DNA from: Episyrphus balteatus
Taxonomy: Eukaryota > Arthropoda > Insecta > Diptera > Syrphidae
NCBI RefSeq assembly: GCF_945859705.1
Contig: NC_079134.1
Span: 159,251,718 to 159,315,717, forward strand
Direction of reading: 5' to 3'
Length of the DNA stretch: 64,000 nt
Notes under the pieces: model-generated
What the model saw: the letters and a program-made list of their open reading frames with translations, nothing else
Database searches by the model: none
Told to the model about the DNA's origin: nothing
Part shown: positions 1 to 12,288 of the stretch, in pieces
How positions within the stretch are numbered: position 1 is the stretch's first letter
Layout: the number at the start of each line of letters is the position of its first letter
Position numbers and translations under genes: made by a program

Positions 1-2869
1 TGTCATTTTTACGTGGGTTAGATGTATGAATGAGAGAAATTGTTTTCTAAATGGACCGGTCCGATTAAAAAAGAACCTCTATAAGTGGACCATCTCCATT
101 TGCATAACCTGATCAGAAAATTCAATTTTAAAGTTCAAGTGACCTCAACTCCAAAGCGTTTCGCCCACTTAAAATAAAATAAATTTTTAATTTTTAATAA
201 ATTGCTATTATTTTTGTTATTTTTTCTTCGTTACTGATCAGAAAATGGTATTATGCCATGTTTCGTAGTACTCTTCCGAATGAACCGTCTGAACCGGGTG
301 CGTACATATGGCAAGATTTTTTTCAAGTGAAAAAGTATGTTGAGCTCTTTATGTGTTCCGAATATTTTTAAACACCAGTATTGGAGGTTTTAAAATAACT
401 GAGCTTGAATTGATATTTCGAACATTGAAATACATTATGGACATTTGAAGATTTTTTTACATACATATATCAACTGAACTCATAATATTTAGTCTAATTT
501 TTCTCATATGGATCCAATCAAGTAACTAGTTAGAAATAAAACCTGTCTACAATGCTATGCTATGCTATAAGTAGTTAAAAGAAAACGCAAACGCAAACTG
601 GAAAATTTATTAAGAATTTTTTTAAGAAATCATTGAAAAAGTTACAGAATTTTTTGAGCACTTAAGGATGAACAAAATATTCATCCTGTCAATGTTGATT
701 CAAGATTTATAAATTAGGACTTTTTTTTATAATCGACTGTAGGCCCTATACATTTTTAATTCAAAAAACACTTTGAAAACTGAAAATTTCCTTAACAGTT
801 GATATGTTCAACTATGAACTTGAAATGTAGGTAAACATTTATCTGATTATTCTCCCTAAGAAAATCATAAGAAATTTTAAAGATAAATTTAACAAATTTC
901 CTTGAAAAATAAAGATGCTTCGATCCAGCCTTGATGAAGTATTTTTAAGAAAACCAAAGACGCAACTTTTCATATACACATAACTCGTTCAACCTATAAT
1001 ACCTATACTCCTGTATATGTAAGCTCAGCTGGCAATGTTTCAAAATATGTTTTCAAAAAAATAAAATGCGACACGTGAAATTGTTTGTTTATTTATCACA
1101 TATTGCTGCAGTTATTTTATTGGCTATAAAACTTTAAATATGTGTGATACAAAAACCATAAACATGTGTGAACTCATATAAGGAAGTAGAACATATTTTT
1201 TTTTTTTTTTTTGTTTCTGGTTGAAACTGATTTGTCCTTGTACTGTAGTAAGATTATAGTAGGACATAAACAAACGTGTACTTTTTTTCATACAGTTCAA
1301 AAATATTTAATATCAATGATAAGCTTTATAAGAAGACTCATTTAACGCGCCAATATTATTCACTGGCTTTTAATAATTTTGATAAGAATCGATTTTGTTG
1401 TAAAAAAATACCCCTTCAATGTGCTATTATAAATCGAATTTTGTCTAAATAAACAAACAGTCACGATAAAAGAAAATAACAATAATCACCCCTTCTGTCA
1501 TATTCTGTCTGCCCTTTTAAAATGCTTAATGTATTTTCATAAAATGTTAAAGAAATAAAATGCTTTAGGGGTGGAGCCAGTAGGTAGCACCTTTATAATA
1601 AAATAGCATGTCCAACACATAATCAAATAATCAAAGCGTGAAAAATGTCCTTTTGGAAACCACAACAAAACTATATGAATTATTATTTTGAAATAAATTG
1701 AATTTTTGATATCCTCCCACTCACACAGAAAGTTAGAAATCATTATTATTTCTTATATAAAAAAAAAAAAAAAAATCTTGTCCTTTCCTTGAATGAAGGA
1801 CTCTCCAATGACATTATTCCCCTAAAACCGAAAAGGAGAAAAACATTTAAAGAAAACCACTGCTTATTTTTATTATGTTTTTTTTTCTTGACTTGCGTTC
1901 GCCAAAACCTATAGAAAAAATGTCACTACAAAACAATGTAAGCTCATAGCATATTATAAACATCAATAGTTATTAGAAAAAATAAAGCTCCATCAAATAA
2001 TAGGATCTTATAAGTAGAAGTGTACAACTGTCAGTTACGTTAACAATATTATTTTCAAATCACACGTGCACACAAAATTTACCCCAAGAGGGTAACTTTC
2101 AGGGTTGCCATACTTCTTTTTTGTTGTTAAAAAAAAAAAAACAAAAAATCAAAATGATCATTTATCATCTTATGATTTGATTTGAATTTTTTGACAGAAA
2201 AACTCTTTAAATTAAAATTAAACTTACGGTTCTTAAAATAAACAGGAATTTTTAGGAATTTTTTTGGAATTTTTAGTGAAAATATTAAAACTTGTTTAGT
2301 TTTTGTCAAATATGTTACCTATAAAAAAATTTAAATTTGGGAAAGTTTTTAGTGTATTAATAAATTTTCATTGATAGTAAAAATCTTTCTCTAGAATATT
2401 TTTTTCGTGATGGTAACTCTCATATAATCAGAACAATTGACTTAAGCTTCTTCAACAAACAGAAAAATAAAAAATAAGCGGTTAAAATACTTGTGTGCTT
2501 CAATGATAAATTGCATAAAATATTGTTAAGAACCTGGGTACCATCCGTAGTTGTATCTTATTTGTATAGCAATAGCAAAAGACGGAGAACTGTCTTGCTA
2601 TTTGGTTGAACATACAGAAATATGAAAGAAAATAAAAATTTGAAGGTTAAGGTTAAGGAGCCGATTTTTAAAAATATTGGAGCCAAAAATAGCCGCTTTC
2701 AAAAGTGGTCCAAAAACACGCAAACAATTTTTTGTGGCATGAGATTTTTGATTTTTTTTTTGCTTATCAGACTTCAAGTATAAATATTTGTTTTTAATTT
2801 TGTTCATAATTCTGGTTTTCACGCTAATTTACGAGGATTTAATTAAATTTGTAATAACTAAAATTTAGT
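1..2869. other. sei intron, nothing recognised
   Basis: AT-rich with homopolymer runs (for example 1197-1213 T, 1759-1775 A). No exon, RNA gene or paired repeat seen. Confidence 0.6.
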
Positions 2870-3214
2870 GATGGGAACTGTCGAATGGTTTGAACTATCG
2901 AATGGTTCATTCATTCATTTAATCATTCGAACAAAAACTATCGAATAAAACTATCGAATAAAATCTATCGAATAAACTATCGAAATAATTACACGTAAAA
3001 ACTATTCGAATGAGATAACTATCGTATAAAAAAACTATTTCAATGAAAAAACTATAGAATAAAAAAAAACTATCGAATAAAAAAACTATTCGAATGAAAA
3101 AACTATCGAATGAAAAAACTATTCGAACGAAAATAGTAACTAAATGAATGAACGAATGAATGAATGATTTAAAACTATCGATAGTTTGATAGTTTTTATT
3201 CGATAGTGCCCATC
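2870..3214. mobile_element. Foldback/MITE built of ACTATCGAAT tandem units
   Basis: Ends read GATGGGAACTGTCGAAT and the complement of GATGGGCACTATCGAAT. The interior is a degenerate array of ACTATCGAATAAAAA or ACTATTCGAATGAAAA units in both orientations, so the whole can fold on itself. No coding sequence. Target duplication not evident. Confidence 0.7.
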
Positions 3215-3537
3215 TATCTTCGGTAGATTTTTGCTGTAAAAAGTTTTGATTTTAAAGGAGCCTTAAATCGCCATGTTCGAAATTAAAAGAGCCGAATTCC
3301 GATAAATAGGAAATCAAAATTTTAAGGGGCGAGTTAAATGTTTTAGAAGCCTGTTTGCCGAGATATAGCCGGCTCTGAAAACACTGGTTAGACCCATGAT
3401 TTTTCAATGTGACTTCAAAACAGCTTTAAACAAGTTCCCTAAGTTTTTGCGGCAGCAATGATTCGATTTAGTACTGAAGAAGAATATATTTTGAGTATAA
3501 ATTTCAATTTAAGCAATGTTTGGTCTAGTGTGTCCAT

Positions 3538-4880
3538 TAGACTGGGCCAAAAAAATAAAATATTTTTTTTTTTGAAATTAACTTCGAAAATCATGTTCAG
3601 GATGATGAAAAAAAAATTTGGTGAAAATTTGAGCCGTTAAAAAAAATTTTAAGAGGTCTATCATCGGTGTTTTTTATTTTTATACATGATATGATGTTTT
3701 ACAACAGAACTGCTAGACGATCAAAGTAAAAAAAATTTCTGTTCATTTTTTCTTATATAAAATTAAATTTCCTACAAAAAAGATCTAATTGAAAATTTTC
3801 GTCAGACGAGCCGTATTCGAGTAATTAAGCTTTTTAAATCGAAGTGTTTTTTCAATTTGCCTGTTTCACTTTGGAATTTTGTGATGAGCAAATAAGTGAA
3901 TAGAAAAATAAAACCTTGACAGATTCTTATAGGAAATTTAATTCTCTACAAAAAAGGTCTTGTAGTAATTTGCCCTAAATTGAGTTTTGAAGAAGTTATT
4001 CACGATTTAAATCGAGAAAAAAATTAAAAAATCAATTTTCAATTTCAAAATTTTCTAATTCACTGAAAATTCAATATTTTCAAATTAGCAAGATGTTTTC
4101 TTGTAGGGAATTAAACGTTCTATAAAAAGTTCCTTGGCAGCAAATTAATTGCTTTAACCGTTTAGAAGATAATCGTATTCAAATCGCAAATGCATACTTG
4201 TCATAAGAAAACTATTGAAATCAGTGGGCATTGGTTTTGATACGAATATCTTCTTAACGGTTAAAGCAATTAATTTGCTGCCAAGGAACTTTTTATAGAA
4301 CGTTTAATTCCCTACAAGAAAACATCTTGCTAATTTGAAAATATTGAATTTTCAGTGAATTAGAAAATTTTGAAATTGAAAATTGATTTTTTAATTTTTT
4401 TCTCGATTTAAATCGTGAATAACTTCTTCAAAACTCAATTTAGGGCAAATTACTACAAGACCTTTTTTGTAGAGAATTAAATTTCCTATAAGAATCTGTC
4501 AAGGTTTTATTTTTCTATTCACTTATTTGCTCATCACAAAATTCCAAAGTGAAACAGGCAAATTGAAAAAACACTTCGATTTAAAAAGCTTAATTACTCG
4601 AATACGGCTCGTCTGACGAAAATTTTCAATTAGATCTTTTTTGTAGGAAATTTAATTTTATATAAGAAAAAATGAACAGAAATTTTTTTTACTTTGATCG
4701 TCTACCAGTTCTGTTGTAAAACATCATATCATGTATAAAAATAAAAAACACCGATGATAGACCTCTTAAAATTTTTTTTAACGGCTCAAATTTTCACCAA
4801 ATTTTTTTTTCATCATCCTGAACATGATTTTCGAAGTTACTTTCAAAAAAAAAAATATTTTATTTTTTTGGCCCAGTCTA
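3538..4880. mobile_element. Foldback element with 8-bp target duplication
   Basis: Near-perfect inverted repeat: arms of about 640 bp around a spacer near 4180-4240. The ends read TAGACTGGGCCAAAAAAATA inwards. A perfect 8-bp direct repeat GTGTCCAT flanks it (3530-3537, 4881-4888), so it moved as a DNA transposon. No ORF with recognisable homology; the peptides in the arms are chance. An 8-bp duplication fits hAT or P-type transposases among others. Arms differ at only scattered positions, so it is fairly young. A single-arm relative lies at 15826-16130. Confidence 0.9.
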
Positions 4881-4888
4881 GTGTCCAT

Positions 4889-6666
4889 CATTTTGAAATC
4901 GCGTTACTCTCAATATCTTTCTTATTTCAAAACAATTTAAACGGGTCTGTCACCTGTTATAACCGATATAAACTCACTTTTTATAATGTTTACTAAGTCA
5001 AAGGATTTGAATACAAATTTGAAATAGATACTCTATGTCAATATTGCTTCTTTTTTGTCACAGAAGATAATAATCTTTCTATTTTTTAAAATAATCAAAT
5101 TGACATATTTTTCTTTGCCCACTTGTATTAATAAAAAAGTTTTACTATTGGTATTTTAAAAGCCTATGTAAATTTTGTGCATTTATACGTCAAACCCGTG
5201 ACGATGGAATGCTGAATATGATATGAATTTGAATACTGAACATCTACTTAATGAAGAATCTTGAACGCGCTTTTAATTTGAGCATATTATGGCTATTTCT
5301 CCTGAAAATCGAGCCTGGTTTAAGGTTTAAATGACATTGAAGAACACAACCCTTGATTAGAGTGAGTAGTAGTGACTTGCTTTGTCAATTTATCAAATAC
5401 ATCACCGCCCTTTCAAATAATCCCTACTTGACTAGATATTCGTCATCGTGCCCTGACTGATTGTAACACAAAAAAAAAAAAAAGGCACTCAAAAACACCT
5501 TGACACAAAACAGTTTTTATTGATACCGATTTTTTTTTTATACTATCAACAAAACCAATTTCGAAAATCCGTAGAATGAGGAAAAACAATAACTCATCGC
5601 TTTTGATCTCATTGAATTTTCTCATTACCTACTCCTTAAGTTCAAGTTTTTTTTATATCCGATTTGATAAAGCCATTAAATTAATAAAACGGTCACATAA
5701 GCTTCCTGTAAAATTGATATATTACTTCCCAAAATATTTGTATTAACTTTCACATTGACCTTAACACGGTTTGTAAGTTTTTTTATTTATTTCATGTAAA
5801 ACGGAATTAAATCATTACACTGACCAAACAATTGAATGTTATCCAACAATTTCTACACTAAACATGGTAAATAAATAATTTTGAGTATAACTTTTTTTTT
5901 TTAACTTCTTCGCATGTCAATTGCTTATCATATCAAAAAAATGAAAAAAAAGGTCGTCACTTATTTCCGGGAGACTTAAATAAGGGTGAACAAGAAATCT
6001 ATGTTATTTAACACGCAATTCAGATTATAACTCCCTTTTTTCAGGAAATTTTATATCAAAAAGTAAGAAATTTAGGTCAAACCCAATAACCTCATTTGAA
6101 AAGAAACCTTCAATTAAAGAGTAGGTAACACGTCCTATTTAGTAGATTGAGAGGGTATTAACAAAAAATCAATACATAAGTCAGATAGAGGGAGAAAGTT
6201 TTGAAGAATTTATAAAAGAATAATTGAAAAAATGCTTCAATCAAATCAGTAGTGATTCATATTCTATTTACTGCTTGTTATTTTCTAATGAGGTTAAAAT
6301 TTGATTAAGATTGAACACTTAGCTTCATAAATCAAAAATATTGTTTTTGGTTGCTCTGCTTTCCTCTCTCTTAAATAACAAGAAAAAAGTAATTGCTCAA
6401 AAAAACCAAAAACACTAGATTTTGAAAGTCTATATTTTATCCAATTTTAGCCGTATTTAATTTTTGTGACCATTATGTTGAAAATAAAGTATCTTCTTTT
6501 CTCCGTCGCATGTTCAATATTTATAATTGCTCAAAAGATAAAAATAGACTATTTAATAAAAACATCAAAAATATCTGTTTTTTTCTCTTTTTTGAATATA
6601 TTTTTTTAACTTTTTTATAATATTTCAATTTCAAAATTTTTTAAAATGATACATATCGATAGTAAA
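4889..6666. other. sei intron, nothing recognised
   Basis: AT-rich sequence without supported genes or repeats between two foldbacks. Confidence 0.55.
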
Positions 6667-7986
6667 CCAGTGCCGATGCCTTCAAAAACATTAAAAAGTA
6701 CAAAAAAAATCATAGTAGGATAAAACCCATTGGAAAAGGAGGTGAATATGATGAAAATTAAAGGAAAAATAAATTACGTGCGAGCCGAGTTCGGGAAGTG
6801 GGTGGGTTGAGTTTTTAATGGTAAAAAATGGTATATCTCGATTTCCGGCAAAACTACAAGTCCTATAGAAAAAAGTTGTATGACAAAGTTGTAGGTAATA
6901 AAAAGATCGAATACGAAATTTGGTGAAAACTTACCTTATTATATCTCAAATACACTGTAATTTATTTAATTTAAAATATTTATTTTTTAACCTTTTTTTT
7001 GACTTAATACCAAAAAAACACCCTAATTTTCAATCGAAAATTCACGTGTCAAAATATCAGCTTTTTTTAAAAAATCGGTGGGTATTTTGTTCCTTAAAAT
7101 CTCTACTTTCCAATAGTGTAAACAAAAATTTGCATTAGTATACCATAGTACATGTTCTCGGTAAAAGCAAAAAGCTTGAATTCGAAAAGTTTTTTATCAT
7201 TATTTAAAATTTTGGACTATTTATTAAAATTTACACTTAAATTACTCAAAAACCGTAACATTAATCAATATTACATGAAATCCTACGTTTTTTGAGTAAT
7301 TAAAGTGTAAATTTGAATAAATAGGCCAAAATTGTAAACAATACTAAAAAAAATTTTTCGAATTCCAGCTTTTTTCATTTTTTACATTTTACTAAAACAT
7401 GTTCTATAGTATACTAATGTAAATTTTTTTACACCATCAGAAAAAAGACATTTTAACAAACGAAATGCGCACCGTCTTTTTGAAAAAAGTTGATATTTTG
7501 ACACGTGAATTTTCGATTGAAAATTAGGGTGTTTTTTTGGTATTAAGTCAAAAAAAAGGTTAAAAAATAAATATTTTAAATAAAATAAATTACAGTGTAT
7601 TTGAGATATAATAAGGTAAGTTTTCACCAAATTTCGTAGAAAAATTTTTGTTTTTGAAAAAGATAAAAATAAAAAACCAAAAACTCGGTTTTTTTTTTAT
7701 TTTTCACATAAATTTTGAGGTTATGTGAAAAAATTGTTGAAAAAGTTGTAGATCTTTTTATTACCTACAACTTTGTCATACAACTTTTTTCTATAGGACT
7801 TGTAGTTTTGCCGGAAATCGAGATATACCATTTTTTACCATTAAAAACTCAACCCACCCACTTCCCGAACTCGGCTTGCCCGTAATTTATTTTTCTTTTA
7901 ATTTTCATCATATTCACCTAATTTTCCAATGGGTTTCATTCTACTATGATTTTTTTTGGTTTCAAAAATTATCGACCCTGGTCTAT
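6667..7986. mobile_element. Foldback element, about 1.3 kb
   Basis: Long inverted repeat centred near 7265. The outer segment ACCAGTGCCGAT on the left meets its relative ATCGACCCTGGT on the right. Well-matched blocks include the GAGCCGAGTTCGGGAAGTGG segment (6783 onward, complement near 7853-7877) and the ACCTACAACTTTGTCATACA segment on the right (7763-7782, complement on the left at 6875-6894). The right arm carries about 110 bp (near 7640-7745) missing from the left. No clear target duplication seen, so exact ends are uncertain. Confidence 0.8.
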
Positions 7987-9905
7987 AGGAAATATGGTTA
8001 TCTACAAAAAATTGCTTAATGAAAATTTTCAAATTCGGCTTTCTTTTCAAGTTATAGGCAAAAACTCAAAAAGTAACAAAAAGAGCCTAAAATGTTGATT
8101 GTTTCAAAAATGTTCAAAGGTATGTACCTTCCTTTGCTATGAAAACTACGAACAAAACAGTTCTTTACATTTGTTTAACATTAAAGTCTGTTCTTTTTTC
8201 TAAGGGAAGAAAAAATGTGGGTTTATTGCAAAAAATAAATATGTAATAATAATGGTAACCTTTTGATATTCAGTAATTGTTTTACATTTTTTAAATTCGA
8301 ACCAAGAGTTTAGAGTGTCTATAAGAAAGTCATAGTTAAAAGAGTGTTTTTTTTTTTTGTTGTTGTTGAAAAAAAGGATATATTACCTTAATAGAATTTG
8401 ATACGTTATTATGGGAAATTACCTTTTTTTTTAGCAAATATCATCGACGCTTGGCAGTTCTCTGGAATTTGTTCTAACCTTACACAAGTTCATTTATGTT
8501 TTCTGAGATAATTATTTCATGTAAGATTGAACCTCAATCGTGAAATGACATTCAGAAAGCCCATCCTTATACCTTTTCTAAAAAAAGGACACTTTACAAA
8601 CTTTTTATTTCCTCAAACAAACACAAAATTTAAAAAAAAATGAAAAAAAAATATAAGAGACCAAAATAAATATAGGTATCATAAGAATGTAAAGGCTTCT
8701 AAAAGTATAAATAACCATAATTTGCTGACTGTTTTTATAGGGCTCTTCAAACAAGCAAAATATAGAAAACATAGCAATTAATATAATGGCTGCTGTGTTA
8801 TACCCGTCTATCAAGCCCAAAAAAAAGCTAACGGTAGAGATATACTTTCTTCCATTTTTTTTTTTCACCTTAATATTTCTCTAAGGAAATAACATTTTAG
8901 TCCTCTTCTCTTGTTTTTTGTCTATTTTATTTTACCTTTGGCAAAGAAAATAAAAGCGAAATGAAAATTTTTGAAAGACATCCAAAAAATTTCCTGGCTG
9001 ACATTCTTCGACTTCCAAAACTAAACATAGAAGGGTGTAGGCGAGTGCAATGAAAATAGGTCTTTATTGTAAAAGAGCGAACGCCACACCAACAACGTCG
9101 ACATGGTTTTTGCAATTTACACTTTGTCTTATTTTTCCTTTATTTTTTAAGGGAATGAGAAAAAAAAAAGGAGATAAAAATACCAGAATCGTGCCAAAAA
9201 GAATATCCTCCTCGACACGACGACAAAACGCAGAGGGCCCAGGATCAGGACCAGGACACTCAAGAAACAAAAGCAACATACGTTTTTTTTTCCCTCGTTG
9301 ATGGCATTATTATCTGTGTTTTTAAGCTTAATAGTCTGCAGAGAGAAGAGAGGAGATTTGGGAAATGGACTCGAAAATAATGTTCACACTACGTTTCAGG
9401 ATTACTACGGGCTATTACAACACGAATACCCCCCCACACACACACATACAAACAAAAAACCACTGAAGGTTATCTCTGGTTCTCTTTAAATTGCAACAAC
9501 TTGTTGTACTATTGCAGTATTTCATTTTCATTTTTGCGAGCTTTTTGCAATTCGAAATTGGATGTTTTATTCAACAAAAACATTCTCAACCACCAGATTC
9601 CAAACCAGATGTGTACCTTAAAAGTTGCAACTTCCAAGAAGTACAAACGTTAACGTAAACAACAACATTTCTGAGAGATTGAACCCTTTTTTCCTACATT
9701 TTGCTAGTGTGTGACAATGGAAATATTTGTTTTTGCACTCAAGTGACAAGTGATGCAAATATTCTGATTGGTATTTTACTATCAAATATATATAGGAGCT
9801 CTGTGCTCTTTTCTAGCAGAAGTTCAGATGGATGTTTGTTGTTTTATGGGATATTGGATGTGTTGGAAAAATAATGAAAATTTAATGAAGAAGACTTTTG
9901 CTGTT
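7987..9905. other. sei intron, no supported gene
   Basis: Contains a less AT-rich patch at about 9060-9270 and a short CA run (9435-9448). Open frames here (for example a hydrophobic 87-codon one on the minus strand) show no family pattern. Confidence 0.5.
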
Positions 9906-10164
9906 ACATATCGTCGGTGAAACCAGAAAAGTGTGTAACTCCATTTTAGCAAATTTTATAGGAGAGCAAAAAAACAAAATCGTTTTGAAGGCATTTGTAT
10001 GAGTTTTCATTTTCTAATTTGCTAATAAAATAAAAACTATGAACTTTAAGGGGATTATGAGTTTAAGGAACGGTAGATATTAGGTTTGTCTAACAGATGG
10101 CATTCAAATCTCATTTTCAGAAAATTTGGAGTTACACACTTTTCTGGTTTCACCGACGATATGT
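9906..10164. mobile_element. 259-bp MITE-like inverted repeat
   Basis: Terminal inverted repeats of 38 bp starting ACATATCGTCGGTGAAACCA match at both ends (9906-9943 and 10127-10164) around an AT-rich core of about 180 bp with no coding capacity. No convincing target duplication was found. Short non-autonomous DNA transposon is the best reading. Confidence 0.7.
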
Positions 10165-10990
10165 CAGTAGATTAGTTTAATTTTATTCATTTGATTTGAA
10201 ATAATCTTTCATCTAGATTTAATCAAATAATTTTGTATGTAACAATACGGAATGCTGAGATGGTGAAAGCTCAGACAAAAAAACAGATTGAAGTTTATTT
10301 AAACAAATTTTGTACCTATTGTTTTTTTTTTCAATAATTATGCAATGTTTTGAAAAATAGAAACATTTTCAAAACCTCTCTTAGAATAAACTGCAGTAGA
10401 ATCAATTTTAAGGAAACAAAAATTAACTTTGTTAAAAAATGTTGTGTTTTTGGAAATCGGTAATAGAAAAAAAAAGTTGAAAAATTTTGAAATCTTACTT
10501 TCAAAATTTTATTTTTATAGGTATTTTAATTTTTTGGAAAATTTAAAGATAAATATTTAATGGATGAAAACCACATTAGTATGTAGTTTAAGAATCATCT
10601 AAAACATGATATTGTGAGTTTTGACGTTGTGGTTAATTATGTTTTTCGGCAAATTGTGAGAACGTTGTTTCTTTTACTCAAACGGGAGGCAAAGTAGATT
10701 CTTTTTTCAAATGTAAATGGTTCTAGGTCCTTCGCAAAAATTGAAATTTATTTAAAAAAAAAAACAATTTAAAATTTTTTTGGATTTAAAAATATTTTTT
10801 TTTAAATTATTCTTAAATTTGACATTAAGGTTAGTAAAACGACTATGTGAAATCGGTTACGTTTTTTACTACAAAAAACATAATAAAAAGCGATACCATA
10901 GCAGTCTAGATCTCAATTTAATTGAGAAAATTTAGTCTGTTATGAAACTTAAGGTCGCGAACGAGCGACAGGGTGCCCCCTCCTGGAAAG

Positions 10991-11080
10991 GAAGTTTCGA
11001 GAAGCAAAGACGAGATCCTTCGAAGACATTCTAGAATTTCGAAATTCAGGTATAAAAGGGCAGTTTAATTTTGAAAGTGA
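10991..11080 (+). promoter_or_regulatory. Heat-shock-type promoter or LTR promoter
   Basis: GAAGTTTCGAGAAG at 10991-11004 is a perfect three-pentamer heat-shock element (GAAnnTTCnnGAA). TTCTAGAA at 11029-11036 is a second perfect pair, continuing into TTTCGAAATTC. TATAAAAG follows at 11051-11058 and would start transcription near 11080. Downstream (to about 11230) is an A-rich leader with repeated AATAAAGTG, and no ORF. Either a displaced hsp promoter copy or, more likely given TGTTATGAAA at 10939 and the polyadenylation signals, part of a solo LTR. Ends and target duplication could not be fixed. Confidence 0.5.
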
Positions 11081-11390
11081 CAGATTACAGCATAAAGTAA
11101 AATAAAGTGTTGGAAATTGTTAGTAGTAAATAAAGTGATTTAAATAGTGTGTTTATTTGAGCGAATAATACAAGTAAATTAAATTAAAATAAAGTGTGTG
11201 TTTATTTTAACGAATCTTAGCTCAAAATATATGTATCGATCAGGTCTATGAGACATCTACAAAAAGAGCTAGAATTTTTTGAACTCGATCAAATTTCATT
11301 AAAAAAAGAAAAAAAAAATATTTATTTTTATGTTCTCAGGCTATGGAATAAATTTTTTTGTTTGACAACCTATACAAAATATATACCATG

Positions 11391-11503
11391 TGAAAGCTTA
11401 TTATTTCACCTTTCATATCAATCTGATTTCAAAGATGCCTACAAGAGAAGTTAGAATTTTTTAAAGTCAACCATGTCGAATTTCCAGACTGAGATTACGG
11501 TAC
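11391..11503. repeat. Dispersed repeat, copy 1
   Basis: Homologous in inverted orientation to 34455-34580. Shared blocks include GTACCGTAATCTCAGT, the TTAAAAAATTCT segment, GTAGGC and AAATAATAAGCTTTC. It is the target into which the Tc1-like element at 11538 inserted. Function unknown. Confidence 0.7.
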
Positions 11504-11537
11504 TTCTCACACTGGTGGCTGTTCGGGGGGCAACATA

Positions 11538-12286
11538 CAGTGCGGTTCACATGCTTATGTGAAGACGTGCGATCTCTATCCGCTGTTTCTTTCAAATTGT
11601 GCTTTTTAAAATCTATTTTTAAGTTTAATTTTGATATAGGATGTTCAGCATTCAAAAAAATTCACCGAAAAGTTGATGTTCTTCCCGTTAGCCTAGCTTT
11701 TTCTTTAATTTTGCTCGGGGATAGAGCTGTTTTAGACGCTTTTTTCATAAATTTACATTTTTCCTGAGGTGTTAAAGCTTCTATTGTTCCTCCTTTGAAG
11801 TTTTTTTCGTAGGAGGCACTGTTTTGTAAATAATTTCTCTCGAAATAGTCACTTCATCCTATTTTTCTGGCAATGGGGCTAATGGAAAGACCTTTGCAAT
11901 CCAACGCGTCATTTAGTCCTTATTCTTTCGCGCTCAGAAATTTTTTTTAACAGATTTTGAATGGAAATCACTAAAAAAAACTTCTTGATGTTTAATCTTT
12001 CAAATTTAATCAAATCAGTGCAATAGATCTCGCCAAACTAACTAATTTATGGTGTGCGTCTAATCATGTGAACCGAAAAAAGCTGCCCTTTTTCTTACAT
12101 CACAGACAAGAAGGACTAAAAAGTACCGTTAACTTCCACTCACCCACTATTTCTTTTTGTTTTTCTATTAAGAACTAAATAACCATTCTAATAAATACAA
12201 TTTTTTTGGTTATTCTTGCACACACACAAAAAAAATGAAATTTATGTAAACGAAAATTGGTGCGTCTAACCATGTGAACCGCACTG
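11538..12286 (-). mobile_element. Decayed Tc1/mariner-type transposon with IR/DR ends
   Basis: 749 bp between TA dinucleotides (11536-11537, 12287-12288) with terminal repeats CAGTGCGGTTCACATG and its complement. A second copy of the repeat core (ATCATGTGAACCG) lies inside the right end near 12063-12076, the IR/DR arrangement known in some Tc1-like elements. The interior holds a remnant transposase on the minus strand. The element has landed in an older dispersed repeat (related to 34455-34580). Confidence 0.85.
11662..11947 (-). pseudogene. Remnant of Tc1-like transposase, N-terminal DNA-binding part
   Basis: Read on the minus strand, one frame gives KKFLSAKE, a stop, GLNDALDCKGLSISPIARKI and, after another stop, NYLQNSASYE, then ALTPQEKCKFMKKASKTALS and KIKEKARLTGRTSTF. 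This is the helix-turn-helix and linker pattern of Tc1 transposases (LS..AIA..IG, NY, LTP). Two nonsense codons, a shortened hinge and complete lack of the DDE catalytic domain show an internally deleted, dead copy. It was below the length seen by simple ORF finding. Confidence 0.8.
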
Positions 12287-12288
12287 TA

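Noticed and set aside
6920..7630. Two similar 72- and 82-codon frames on opposite strands
   Set aside because: They are mirror products of the foldback arms, AT-rich and without protein-like pattern.
8605..8868. Hydrophobic 87-codon frame on minus strand
   Set aside because: Hydrophobic residues come from T-rich codons; no splice context or family pattern.
9050..9301. Overlapping frames on both strands in a less AT-rich patch
   Set aside because: Overlap in opposite strands, low-complexity Lys-rich parts and no recognisable motif; not called as a gene or exon.
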